The position numbers were made by a program, and so were the translations under genes. The notes under the pieces are model-generated. The model was given only the letters and a program-made list of their open reading frames with translations. It ran no database searches and had not been told where the DNA came from. Positions 45,614 through 56,422 of a stretch of DNA of 64,000 bases are shown in pieces. The DNA comes from Stagonosporopsis chrysanthemi (lineage: Eukaryota > Ascomycota > Dothideomycetes > Pleosporales > Didymellaceae): contig JAFISE010000046.1 in assembly GCA_022560025.1 (NCBI GenBank), positions 62,001-126,000 of the forward strand. The letters run 5' to 3'. The first letter of the stretch is position 1, and each line of letters opens with the position of its first letter.

Positions 45614-46143
45614 GGTGGATATACGGGTGTAGATGCAGCACGCAGACTGTCGCGACCACGAACTTTTCGAGCGCCGAAGCTAGAAAAAAGTTGTGGAGAC
45701 CCTGCATCGCCCACGCTATGCCTGATGGGTGTTGCGGGCATCCGGCCAATCACGCACCGCTTGGCCACTACACACAACCCAGACAATTCGACAGACATAC
45801 AAGACTCACGCCAACAACAAACTTTTCCCGTCTGCTCACTGTTTGTAGAAGCAAGACTGGCTGTAATGCGAAAGAACAGGCCAAAAGCTTCTACCACTGC
45901 CAGAAGTGGTGATGTGCATCCAATGCAAAGCAACGCTGATTTCGCAACTTGAACGAGCCGATTGATTTTCTGAAACGTACGAAGAAGCCCGTTTCTTTTG
46001 ATCGATCGTTTGTGAGAACGATGGATCCCTAAGTGGCTACAACCCTTATGATACATCCACTGAATGCCCTCGCACAGACATGTAGTGTTTACTGCTCGCT
46101 ACGCTCTATACTATCAAAGCTGAATCTTTGTTATATGATTCAG
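45614..46143. other. Intergenic region between HAS1 and the MFS gene, with repeat copy A
   Basis: 530 bp. The right half serves as the HAS1 upstream region. The left-facing MFS gene ends at 46144, so its 3' UTR lies here too. A 72-bp repeat copy lies at 46055-46126, immediately beyond the MFS stop codon. No gene seen. Confidence 0.6.
46055..46126 (+). repeat. Repeat copy A, direct partner of 48572-48643
   Basis: 72 bp that aligns without gaps to 48572-48643, 51 of 72 identical. By my count 18 of the 21 differences are transitions and 3 are transversions. It starts ATCCACTGAATGCC and ends AAAGCTGAATC, 17 bp from the MFS stop codon. Confidence 0.8.
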
Positions 46144-47922
46144 CTACATCATGACCGGATAGCGACTCTTTGCGCGGATAGTCGGTCCCCACTTGTAAAA
46201 AACCCATGGGATAGGCAGCATCAGAACCGATAAAAAGCCAAGAAGAGATGTCGCCCATCCCACACCAAGGGCAGAGTACACTGACTTAGTATTAGCAACA
46301 ACGTTCGCAGCATGATGAAGTGGAGGTGCTTACTCTGCACTGTGAATAGCGGAAACACAGCTCCCAATGTATATCTAAGTATACCATTCGCTGCAATCGC
46401 CGAAGCGCCGTTCAGAGCGCCATAAACGTCAGTCATGTACAGCGCTGCGCTTACCTGTCAAGGAGATTAGCAGTCTCATCCCATCACACGACTTCTCGCG
46501 CACTTACGAACAGGCACAAGTTCCCCCATGCAAACGGCACACCTCCAGCCAACACGAGAGCCCAATGCGCGCCCTTGTCTGCACTCCATCCGACCCAGAA
46601 TAGCCCCACAACTATCCCGAAGCTCCCCATCATAGCGTTGTGCAGCCGCTGCTCGGGTGCAACTTGCTTCTCCCCTCGCGCAATTACCGCTCGATACTGG
46701 GGTTGGTATATGAAGTGGTCAATTAACACGCCGGTCATGCCTCCAAAAAGCACGCCAAGGCCGATAGCAAGGAAAGTCAGTCCTGAAGTTGACGTGCTAA
46801 AGGAGTAGGGCGGGCGCGTGAAGATGTAGGGAAAGGCAGCGAAGAAGAGGAAGAGGACGCCGAAGGCGAAGGCCGTGTACAGGGAGAGGAAGAAAACAAG
46901 TGGCTGTTCGATGTCAGTCTACTACCCCTCAAGATCAGTGGTAACAAAAATACTTGCCTCTGTCACTAGCATATGCATCGGACGGAACAAGCCAACAACA
47001 ACAGCGCGTTTCATTGCCGCTGTCCCCGGGCCCCCAGAGGGCTTCGTATCCAGTCCGAGCTTCTTCGCCCGCCTTTTGAGGATGATAGGCTTGTACGTCT
47101 CCTTCATCGGCAGCGATGCCATATAGACCGCCAATGTAACGAAGATCATACACCACTGCGTCCAGCGCCACCCCAAGTGTTGAACCGCAAATCCGCCGAC
47201 TACAGGTCTACATCTTGTCAGCAACCCCTTCCACACACTCTGTGCGGAACAAGAAAGCTCACCCCAACGACGGCCCCGCAAATGGCGCCATCAAAAACAT
47301 CGCCGTGACCTTCGCCCTCTGATGCGGCGGAAACAAGTCCGTACTACTCCCCGCACCCACCGCGAGCGCCGGACTGCCCGTCAGGCCGGAGAACAAACGA
47401 CACACTATCAGACTCGGGTACGATTGGCTGAACCCCGCGCCCAGGGTGAACAGTATGAAGACGGGAGACGAGGTCAAGTAGACGATTTTCCGCCCGTATA
47501 TCTCACTTAGCGGTGCTGACATGATGGGGCCAAACGCCAGACCGAGCGTGTAGACTGTCAGACCTACGAGGGCGGCGGTGCGGGAGATATTGAAGTCGGA
47601 CATTATGTCCGCAAGGGCAGGGGAGTAGATTGAGGTTCCGAAGGTGCTGTGGATGGTTAGTAGGGTTGGTTCAAGATGTGGTACGAGGCACTTGCACTGC
47701 GAAGCCGAAGAGACCGGGCGTTGTAGCATGGTACACTCGCTGCCAGAGCGGCCAATTGTGCGGATTGTCTGGATCGTTGGGGCCGTCCCAGTCCAGGGCG
47801 GGAGGTGGCGTTGGTGATAGTGTGGGAGAGTCTTGTTTCTCGCTGTCTGTCATGGTTGTGGACATTGGATCGACACCTTTGTCCAGCTCTGGCTCTCTCG
47901 ACTGAGCTTCGATGTTTGACAT
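46144..47922 (-). CDS. MFS drug:H+ antiporter (DHA1 type) with two GC-AG introns
   Basis: Six exons on the minus strand: 47922-47696, 47646-47263, 47207-46958, 46903-46508, 46454-46334 and 46280-46144, giving 504 aa. The cytosolic N-terminus ends in WDGPNDPDNPHNWP, a hallmark of fungal DHA1 transporters. Then come 12 predicted helices with APLSEIYGRKIVYL (loop 2-3) and GSSTDLFPPHQRAK (loop 4-5). Introns 1 and 3 begin with GCAAGT rather than GT: only this choice keeps the phase and yields FAVTFGTSIYSPAL and TEPLVFFLSLYTAF, both family-like. The other introns are GT-AG. Export of drugs or small molecules is the family role; substrate unknown. The gene is bracketed by direct, transition-diverged 72-bp repeats. 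The C-terminus KSRYPVMM has no odd features. Confidence 0.9.
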
Positions 47923-48996
47923 GGTAGGATGAGGGCCGCGTCGGGGAAAGCATGTACGTTCAGCTCTTAGTATGTATTTCTGAAGCGTAAGTTGGTATTA
48001 TTAACAATCCCCAAGCCGTCGCAGATCGCCGCTATCTATTCGGTCCCCAAACACAATACTTTCGGCCGAGACGCAGGGGAATCCTCTGTGCGTGCGATGG
48101 AACATGCGATTGCGTGCGTCGACAAGGCGTTCGTCGCCCTTGATGATCAGTAAATGCGGGTTTGCCTCGGTTATGTTTACTAAACAGCGGCCATAGTGAA
48201 GCTAAACTAACCCCAGCTCCTCAGGAAGTCAACTCAACGAAAAGAAGGGAGGAGAAGGGAGGCTGGTCGCTATAAGAAGTCAGACCGTTCGCCGCGGGAA
48301 ATTTAATGTCATTTTGGCTGCTTCGGTGGCTGTTCTATCGGGAGGGCGAGTGTGCAAGAACAAGTGTTGTTGACATCATTCACGCTAAGGCGAACTACAA
48401 CGACGACACAGCTTCCTCGCGCTCTCATGTTTGCGACCTTCAAGTTTCAACATTCGTTTCATATCACACCCACACTCAGTCACAGAAGCAGTTCACGAAT
48501 CAGCATTTCGCCGACAAAAGAACGCTCCCTCGCACAACTGCCTTGTGGCATTCACGCAGTACGAAAGATAGATTCACTAGATGTTCCTGTGCAAACATGC
48601 AGTGTTCACTGCTCTCTGTTCTTTGGGCTATCAGAGCTGAATCCTAATTGTAAGCTGCAGTGTTTGAAGCATGCACGGAAGGTTTAGTAAGGGAAGTATG
48701 TATCTGATCGGCCAATAAACATGAGCTTCTTCGTATTGCCGGCTACTACTTCTTTCAAGCAGCGACGCGGGTTTTAGTCGTGCTTTAGTAGCACGTGTCT
48801 GAATTTGGTTCGCGTAATAATGGGGACCGTTCGAATATCCAAGGTACCACAGTTGAGTGCACCCTGGGTCAAAGGCATCCATTTATGGCCGTCAAAGAGC
48901 AGCCGCGAGTCTGAACATCAATCCATCTAACCACGAGCACTTTCAGCACTGATTTTGCAAACCTACGATCAAAAGAACTATTTTGTCCAAGATCGA
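47923..48996. promoter_or_regulatory. Divergent region between MFS and F-box-like genes, with repeat copy B
   Basis: About 1.07 kb between two divergent start codons, less GC-rich than the genes. It contains repeat copy B at 48572-48643. ORFs such as 48306-48647 cross the repeat and show no family. Promoters of both flanking genes must lie here; no specific element assigned. Confidence 0.6.
48572..48643 (+). repeat. Repeat copy B, direct partner of 46055-46126
   Basis: Same orientation and length as copy A, located about 650 bp upstream of the MFS start codon, so that the two copies flank the MFS gene. Similarity may continue weakly for about 17 bp past the right end. Confidence 0.8.
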
Positions 48997-50004
48997 ATGC
49001 AGCGCGACAATTCTAGAAGGGAAGAGCATCAGGTTGCACGTGAGATGGCTTCCCTCTGGTACAGCCTCGCCGGAGAGCTCCGCAACTCCATCTATGAGTG
49101 GTGCTTGGTACACGAGAACACCAAAGATCAAAGTGTCCGCCATTTCCCAAGTGGTTTCCGTCGATGCCGATCAAAGTATAGAGGCACCGCCCCTGCGAAT
49201 TTCCCGAGTTCGTATTGGGGGTTTACACAAGTCAATCGGCAGATTCGCGCAGAGTTCGCACCCTTGTTGCTGAAGCAGCGTCGCGTGAAGACTCCATTAG
49301 CCACATTGAATAAGTACGTTGAGATCTTCCATCCTGTACACCCAGGAACTGGAATTCGTGTTGGACGGATCGAGCTCGTGAAGCCCAAGCACTCCTGCAT
49401 TCCGATTCCGATCAACGGCATCGAAGTCCTCAGTCTCCTGAAGCACAACCAGTCAGACCCGGACTTCCACCTCAAGCTACGTGCCGAGTACTCAATGATT
49501 AGTATGTACAAGCGCGACGAGGAAGACATTTTTTACCGCCTGAGCCGCAAGGTTCACTGGAGCGGTGAACTCTTCAAAGCTTGCGGTATCGCCAGCATCG
49601 TCCTCCTCCCGTACGAAGAGAAGATGTGGGATCTGCACACCGCCATGCCGCATTTTGTCACCAGACCAAGCTTCAAACACCGGTCCATGGTCAGACTCGT
49701 CTGTAAACCCACCTATACAGCTGATGGAAGACAGAGGACTACGCATGAGCAGCGCTGGTGCATCGTGAACTGGCTGTTCGATGAGTCTGAGCTAGCTTAC
49801 TATCAGGACCTGTGGATTCATGTCAGCCTCATCGGGTATGAGGTTATGTGGAGAGTCAACATGCCAGGCTTCGTTGTGGGGAACTACGAGAAGTTTGCCG
49901 ATAGTTGGGTTATCAGGACACATTGGCTATTGCGTGTCGCTACGATCTCGACGGAAGGCCATCCAGTGTCTACTATCAAGGAACTGCTGCCTCCATGGCT
50001 TTGA
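48997..50004 (+). CDS. F-box-like fungal protein (ELRN-IY motif), unknown function
   Basis: Single ORF, 335 aa from ATG 48997; a second ATG at 49045 would start MASLWYSLAGELRNSIYEW. The motif 'L-A-x-E-L-R-N-x-I-Y' followed by ~50 residues and TQVNRQIRAEFAPLLLKQ matches the same broad family as the gene at 28485. The rest contains a central basic/hydrophobic region and an aromatic-rich C-terminus (HVSLIGYEVMWRVN...IRTHWLLRVAT). No signal peptide or membrane helix. These proteins are abundant and variable in dothideomycetes and may act as substrate receptors, but evidence is scant. The frame is fully open and codon usage is normal, so it is likely functional. Confidence 0.78.
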   Translation: MQRDNSRREEHQVAREMASLWYSLAGELRNSIYEWCLVHENTKDQSVRHFPSGFRRCRSKYRGTAPANFPSSYWGFTQVNRQIRAEFAPLLLKQRRVKTPLATLNKYVEIFHPVHPGTGIRVGRIELVKPKHSCIPIPINGIEVLSLLKHNQSDPDFHLKLRAEYSMISMYKRDEEDIFYRLSRKVHWSGELFKACGIASIVLLPYEEKMWDLHTAMPHFVTRPSFKHRSMVRLVCKPTYTADGRQRTTHEQRWCIVNWLFDESELAYYQDLWIHVSLIGYEVMWRVNMPGFVVGNYEKFADSWVIRTHWLLRVATISTEGHPVSTIKELLPPWL

Positions 50005-50298
50005 GGTGGGGATGCTTCTTCTGTGAGCCAATTTGAACTTGAATGCCCTGGGACGTTAAGACTCGTATCAAACCACAAGCAAGACATCAGAATAATTGCC
50101 TATCAGACCGGCAAGGGCTTACACTCTCCTCTGTCATTGACTAGAGACTTAATTAGAACCAATTATCATAACCTGGTTGACCGCTGAAAGGCATTTCCAG
50201 AGAAGTAGATGAGCAGATCCAACGACTGGAAGCTGGACAAAAATATATACAAGGAAGAATCGAGTCTGACAGCATCAAACGTTATGAGTTCACCTCTC

Positions 50299-51999
50299 CT
50301 AGACAGCCACCATGTCAAGCGCATCAAAACTTACGCCACCACTCAGGTACTCAGTCCCAGTCTTACCAGTGATGACATTGATCTTCAGCACCTGGTACTC
50401 CCTCGCGCTCTTAATCCAAGCACTAGCAGGAACGGTGTACTCATACACCTGATTATTCCCCCTGTACGTCCCAACCGTCAAGCTCCTGGTATCTCCCTGG
50501 GTCTTCTGCGACTGCAGCGCAGCAGCCCAGGTATTGACCTCAATCGCCGGACGGCCGCCGGCAAGACCCTGCGTCACACCGATCCTGATCTTGAAGCTCT
50601 TCGCGAGATCCGCGTCGCTCAGGCGGAAGTACACGAGATAGCCGCTGTTGACGTCTTTCCACATGTAGCCGGGGAACTGGTTGGTCGGGCTGGTGCCGAT
50701 AATGAAGTTGCTGGGCTTCCAGCTCTTGAGCCGCCCGTCGGAAGGATGCATGTATGTGGGCTTCATGGGCGTGTCTTCAAAGTTCAGGAAGCCTTTGGGA
50801 GAGCCGTCCCATTCGCCGATACGCCAGACGACGGCGGTGTCCTGGGGGTCAGCGCAGGTGATTGTGTTCAGCGCGGTCGTGGATCCTGCTGTGATTGTGA
50901 CGGTGCTAGTGTGCACTTCGAGCTCGTTCTTGTATACATTCAGTGTGTAGGTTCCGGGAAGGGCTTTTTCGATCCTCCACGCGCCGTTTGCGCCAGCTGT
51001 AGTCCAGTACTGTGCGGTGTTGCTCTTCAAGCCCACAACGTACTGTTGGCCATTCTTGGTGTTCGAAAGACCGACGCCAGCAACGGCTCCACGCCTGCTA
51101 GCAGGGACCCATCCGTTGATGCCGAGATTGTCAAACCAGCTCCAGTCCGCCCTGCGGGCGAAGAGATTCCCATTGGGCGCAGCGCCGTTGTCTGTGAAGT
51201 GCAGGACGCTGGGTCCCTGCAGGCCCAAGCGCATCACGTCAGTGTGGCCTGAAGATGGTCAGCAACATGTTACCATAAAAGGTCAAGGAGACTTCGTACC
51301 CATGTTGTAGTGGTAAATATCGTACAGATCTGGTCCTTCCGCTCCACCGCGTCTGACCAGACTTCTGAAGAACGGCCCACCAGAGGCCTTTTCGTGATTT
51401 GATCTGATCAAGTACATTCCCACGTTATTGTTTGTGTAGCCAACGTAATCGTGGTCGATCGTGCGTCCATACTTGTAGCCAGAATAGTGTTTGCTGTATG
51501 TATGTTTGTTCGACTGGATCGAATTCACATCTCCAGCTTCGATGACCCCGGCATTGCTCGGAATCCAGTCGGTATCGGAGGTGAGATCGTTGGTGAAGAC
51601 ATTGGGCGGAACGCGGACAATATAGCGTGAAACAGTGACGCTAGTGTCGACCTTGTTCATGAAGATGTAGACGTTGGGGTTGCCATAACGGAAGACAAGA
51701 TCGTGTATGAGTGTCTGGTACCTGATGTTGACTTTGATGACGTTGGGGTCCGTGAACTGCCTGATGGTGACTGTAGATGCACCCAACCCAGACTCGACAT
51801 GCGAGTATTTGCCATTCTGTCCGCTGTATTCGACACCGCGGTACCTGATGGACGTCATGTCGCCATTGGTCTTGCTGACCTTGACCACAAGGTTGGCATT
51901 GGTGTCGATAACGTAGTTTCTGCCATCATCGGTGTAGCCCCAGGCAGCTGCGACTGCAGCAGGGGCGAGAAGAAAAGACGCAACGGAAAGGAATCTCAT
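50299..51999 (-). CDS. Secreted rhamnogalacturonan lyase, polysaccharide lyase family 4
   Basis: Two exons on the minus strand, 51999-51300 and 51248-50299, giving 549 aa. Signal peptide MRFLSVASFLLAPAAVAAA. The catalytic super-sandwich domain starts WGYTDDGRNYVIDTNANLVV and contains YSKHYSGYKYGRTIDHDYVG, within which the lysine and nearby histidine are candidates for the catalytic pair of PL4. A fibronectin III-like domain follows (LPGTYTLNVYKNELEVHTST), then a C-terminal carbohydrate-binding-like domain (WRIGEWDGSPKGFLN onward), the canonical three-domain PL4 order. The enzyme cleaves the rhamnogalacturonan I backbone of pectin by beta-elimination outside the cell. ATG 51999 is chosen because it starts the signal peptide; the frame is open a little upstream without an ATG. 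Length fits the family. Confidence 0.95.
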
Positions 52000-54900
52000 G
52001 ACAAAGACCGTGGTGCCAAACTTGGCGGACAAGAACGGTAAAGGTCAAGTTAGGTCCGTCAACTGGACAACGGAAAGAGGAAACGATCACCTATGAAGAG
52101 ATGCGGCCCTCATAATATATGCTCTTCCTCCCATGCTTACAATCCCATTTATCGGAGGGTCCACGTGATGCAGTTGTTCTACAAGGCTGCATCAATTGAC
52201 CAAACATTCGACTTACCAAAAGAGACCATCTTCCGGTAGGAATGGTTTGCGACCCATACAAATTGACCCACAGAAGGAAACTTAATCGTCCGAGAAGCGA
52301 AAAGTGGCTACCCTTTCATTTGATATCTGTTTGTGGTAGATGGATCTCTTTGCGTGAGGCGTTTGATTGGTCAACTGACTCGCGATGTTTCGCAAACGGC
52401 ATGTGGAGATGACAGGGATTGCAGGGATCGGAATCCTTCTTGTCAACACCATGTACATTCGAGTATCGGTTTCCGAGGTATGGATTCCGGGTCGTGGTTT
52501 CACGAACACGAGCTCCTATTGTTCGATACTGATGCTCCACATGTACCATCTGTGCCAGCAGAAGTTTGTAGCCGCAACGCCTCTTCACGGTCATTACACT
52601 ACCTTACCGTAGTGGCTGTTCCGGTGAGCCAAGAACTCGACGCTTTGTTTAGTCCGACAATCTCATTGAGTGAGAAACGGACTGCGAGCTCCCGATCATT
52701 GACTCGCTGTACAACCTCTTTGGAAGTGCTCTTTAAAAAGGTGCAAACGATTGCGTAATAAGAGCGATCGCATGGAACTTGGCCGAAGCTTTGTCGAGAG
52801 AGTGAACTGAGGGTTCGCATTCAAATCCACAACGCAGTAATCATATGATGGTGCTTACTTCTGGCGAGATCTACCTAAGTACAATTGTCTAACTGTATCA
52901 AAGTTGCTGTATTGGCACTCTAAAATGCTGGTGTCATCCGACTTACGGCCGATGTCAATACTAACGGAAGCACTGCGGTTGCTTGGCTAAGGGTGAAAGA
53001 GTGCACACCGAGACAGGCACTATATTCTAGTTGCCAACAGCACCGGAATATCAACCGTAGCTTAGCTCATCAAAAAAGCAATTAATCGATACTCTCAAAG
53101 GAGATGGGTCTTCAAACGTCAGAAAGGCTGATATCTTGTCGCTCAACGAAGGTGTGCTGCAGCGGGTCCCTATAGTCACGTGACGTACCGAGAGTGAAAG
53201 CATCTAATACCAAAAGTGAAAGAACTTACGTGAGCAAAAAGAAGCAAAAAAATGACCCGGTGAAATTGAGGGAAACCCGTAGTCGAACTCGCGCTGGACC
53301 TGCACCGAAGCGCCCGTCATAACGGGGTATCCAAACCCGCCCGCCTGAACGTGAGTTGTTTTCAGAATACATTTCTGATGAAAGATCCTAGAATTAGCAG
53401 CAACAAATCCACATCTGTAATGTTTTTTGAAAAATGGTGTGCGTGGGCAACGGTGAAGGCAAGACTGGCGTATATCAACCCTGATACTTCATGTGAACGC
53501 GCTCCTCAACTCTGAATTCCAGTCCTTCAGCTACTCTGACTTTCAATTCCCGAAAACGAGCAACATCAGTGCTCTGGCAGGAATGCGATGCGCAAATTTT
53601 CATTTCGTAGCACTAACAAACAGCCCTCCAGTAAGGAAGCTCTCCACAGTAACGAACGAAGAAGTCTGCTATGCTACAGCACCGGGTTGTCTTAGAAGGA
53701 ACCAAAATCCAAGGCTGCTCACTTCTCAGCCCTGAGCTTCTCACTAAACCGCTTGACAGAAAAGCAGACGTCTGCTTTTCCGATGTGTTTTGTCGGTACA
53801 TACCCAACATATGCGATATACAACGACTAGTGAAGCGAAAAGGGTATGCAAGCCACGTGAAACGGGAAGTAGGGAGCCCAGCATCCACATAGTCCTGCTC
53901 ATGCATAGCAGCACACTCTACGAGCCCGCCACCCTGCCATTCTTCCCCTGAAAAGCGTCGCTGCCGTTTGTGCACTACACATCAAAGCCATCGACGTGCA
54001 AACACAGCAGACTCTCCATCCCCTAACCGGGACGTCGGAGCACGAGAATCAACACCCCCGTACTCAGCACCATCAGCAGCCCACCCCAACCCCGGCCAAC
54101 ACGCTAGCTAGCTCCTCATAGCCGTACCTCCCCCCCTCGCCATACACACAACCTGCACCGACATCCAGGCCCTGTCCCTAGGCCAGAGAGTTCTCTTCCC
54201 AGAGACGCGCAGCACGCGCACATTCATGACGATCCCGCATTGCGTCCCACGAATACCGAGAGAATCGGAGCGCTGGGCGTGGATGGTGCTGGCGTTATGT
54301 ACAGGATGTGGACACTACACTACACTGCACTGCACTGCATTTCACTACAATTACTCTCTCTCGGAGGCAGGCCTTACACACGGTCGGTGCTAGCGTGGCA
54401 ATATCGCTAGACTGGCGTTGGGGCGCTGCTGTACCAGCCTTTACTTTGTCTCATACCCGCACCTCCTTCGTTCAATACAAGCGTGTTTGGCTGATGATGG
54501 GACGTCTTGCCAGACAGGTTGGTAGCACGAACAAGCCCGAGGTTGGACTTGTACCCACCAACGCCGACCGATCTGGTGTATCGCGGTAGATGCGTTTAGC
54601 GGACATCTGTCAATCCTGCTGTCGAGATGAAATCCGTCTCGTCCATTATACTCTGTATAGGCGGCGCTCAGAAAGGGTGTTACCGGTGTCTGAGCCACGT
54701 GCGACGCTGTATCGTAGATCCGGAAAGCGATGGTCGACGGGCAGAGAGGAGTGGACCGAGGACTGAGTTGTAGGAGCTGATACCTTGGAGTCTTGCCTTG
54801 TGAAATTGGGCTTTGCAAGGTGTTGCCGTTTTCGTCTTCAAGACGTCTGGGTATTCCAGGCCGTCTGCGTTTGGCAAGGTACATTTCGTCCTGGACTTTG

Positions 54901-55210
54901 TTTGTCAGCGAGGTCGCAACCCAACACGAGTGCTCTACAATCGGGCTCAACTGAATGTCAGCATTAACGCAAGCAAAGCCAAGCAACAACGTTCTTCCAA
55001 AGTTCGTTCTCATTCAAATCTCTATCCGCGGTGAGGCCGCAAGCCCATTATCCAAAAGACTGTCGTTGAAGATCAGTGTCCGCCAACTCCTGTATATTCC
55101 CTGCCTGCAAATGCTCAAATGCCAAAGTCGTCAATGTGATGCTTTTCTCTTTCGCGTCGGTTTGCGCCTGCTCTTCCTCTTTGGTAGTCTCGTCTAAACT
55201 AAGAGTTGGT
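52000..55210. other. 3.2-kb gene-poor region
   Basis: No ORF here has a recognisable family. The largest (54441-55013 minus, 190 codons; 54308-54589 plus) look like chance. An AT-rich TATA-like stretch (ATAATATATG) at about 52110-52120 is in place to serve the PL4 gene. GC content falls around 52.2-53.6 kb. A CACTA/CACTG short repeat lies at about 54309-54345. I checked 53230-53350 for a tRNA because of a GTTCGA-like core on the minus strand; the arms do not pair. Confidence 0.55.
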
Positions 55211-56097
55211 CTAAGCAGAGGGCGTCGTCTCAGCGTTGGCGGCTTGGCGGTCGTGCTCGTCGATGTCGCTGCGCAGTGGTTAGTGCATGTTTTCTTGGAG
55301 TTCGTTTCAAGGTGATCACGTACATGGCCTCCCAGGGGTAGTTGATCCAGACGTCGCCGACAGTCTGCGCGGCCAGGTACCTGCCCTTGAGGGTCTCCTC
55401 GGGCAGCGTGCCCTTCTTCGCCTTGTCCTTGTTGTGGAGGACGAAGATGCTGAAGGTGGTCTTCTCCCCTGTGCGGCCAGACTTCTTCTGTGCCTCGACG
55501 ACGTCCTTCTCGAGCTCGCGCACCGCGTACTCGAGCGTTGTCCTTGTGTCGTCGACCTCGTCGACAATCAGGACGCTCTTCCCAATCAGGTTGGCCATCT
55601 CGAGAGACGACAGATCAAGCCACTGCGTGCGTGTGACCTTTGTGCCGGGAACCTCGACCTCGGAGTCGCCCGAGCCGCCAAGCTGCTCGTACAGAGAGAG
55701 CCCGATGGCCTGGATAGGGATGTTGGGCGAGCCGTCGCGCTTGAGGAACGAGCGCAGAATGCGCGCAGGGACGTAACCGCCACCACCAATGGCGATCATG
55801 AGGTTAGGCTTGAATTCTTCGAGAATTCTGGGTGCCGCATCCTGGCAGTGCTTGTGCACCTGTGTGGTGTAAGCATGGGTTTGCTATGGAAAAAAAAAAC
55901 TTGAAATGAAGGCTGGACGCAGAAATGGTTCTGACTGAAGCATGTTCAGACGACCGGAAACATGCGCATTGTGTCGTATTGCGCTCGCGTTGCTCTACAT
56001 CGACAAGTGGTGGAGTCAAACATAGTACAGCCTTGTATCCACAACGGCGCATTCACGTACGTACCTGGTTGTATGTGACGTAAAGCTTCTCGACCAT
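55211..56097 (-). CDS. Purine phosphoribosyltransferase (Xpt1/Hpt1-like)
   Basis: Three exons on the minus strand, 56097-56065, 55859-55324 and 55268-55211, giving 208 aa. It starts MVEKLYVTYNQVHKHC. The fold core IAIGGGGYVPARILRSFLK follows, then the PRPP-binding loop VLIVDEVDDTRTT at about 107-119, and WINYPWEA near the end, which closes the purine pocket in this family. The product joins xanthine, guanine or hypoxanthine to PRPP in purine salvage. The Xpt1 and Hpt1 lineages cannot be separated by eye; length (208) is closer to Xpt1. Intron 1 is unusually long here (205 nt) and starts GTACGTACG. Exon 1 is only 33 nt. All phases close. Confidence 0.92.
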
Positions 56098-56422
56098 GGT
56101 TGCGACTGTTGTGTGGTTGTGCGATACGGCTGAGGCGCAAAGTGCAAAGTATAAAATATTGGGCTTGGTTGTGGTTTAAGATGAGCGTGACAAGAAAAAT
56201 CTAGGGCGCGGAGCACGCCGAACAATAAGGCGTGGGGTCATTCTGAGAGGGCGAGCAGCCCCGCGCTAGTGGACATCGATCGACAACTTTTACCATACAT
56301 GATCTTCACTTTGTCAATGGTCCTCGGAAAATCATGCTTCGTGATTTGACTTCATCTCACCGTGCTGTGCGACCACCATCATTTCAACAGGACTCAGCCC
56401 GGATATAGTGTATTCCAGGCAA
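56098..56422. promoter_or_regulatory. Upstream region of the phosphoribosyltransferase gene
   Basis: 325 bp between the stop of the F-box gene and the start of the phosphoribosyltransferase, both on the minus strand. It must hold the promoter of the latter. An AT-rich TATAAAATATT stretch lies at about 56150-56160, roughly 55 bp upstream of the ATG. Confidence 0.55.

Noticed and set aside
46144..51999. Secondary-metabolite or effector gene cluster
   Set aside because: No polyketide synthase, NRPS, terpene cyclase or tailoring enzyme set; MFS and pectin lyase alone do not make a cluster.
53230..53350. Possible tRNA on either strand (GTTCGA-like core, CATAA loop)
   Set aside because: The T, D and acceptor arms do not pair and no complete cloverleaf could be drawn.
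54441..55013. 190-codon minus-strand ORF
   Set aside because: No domain or codon bias, and short plus-strand ORFs overlap it. It is not an extension of the phosphoribosyltransferase, which ends at 55211.
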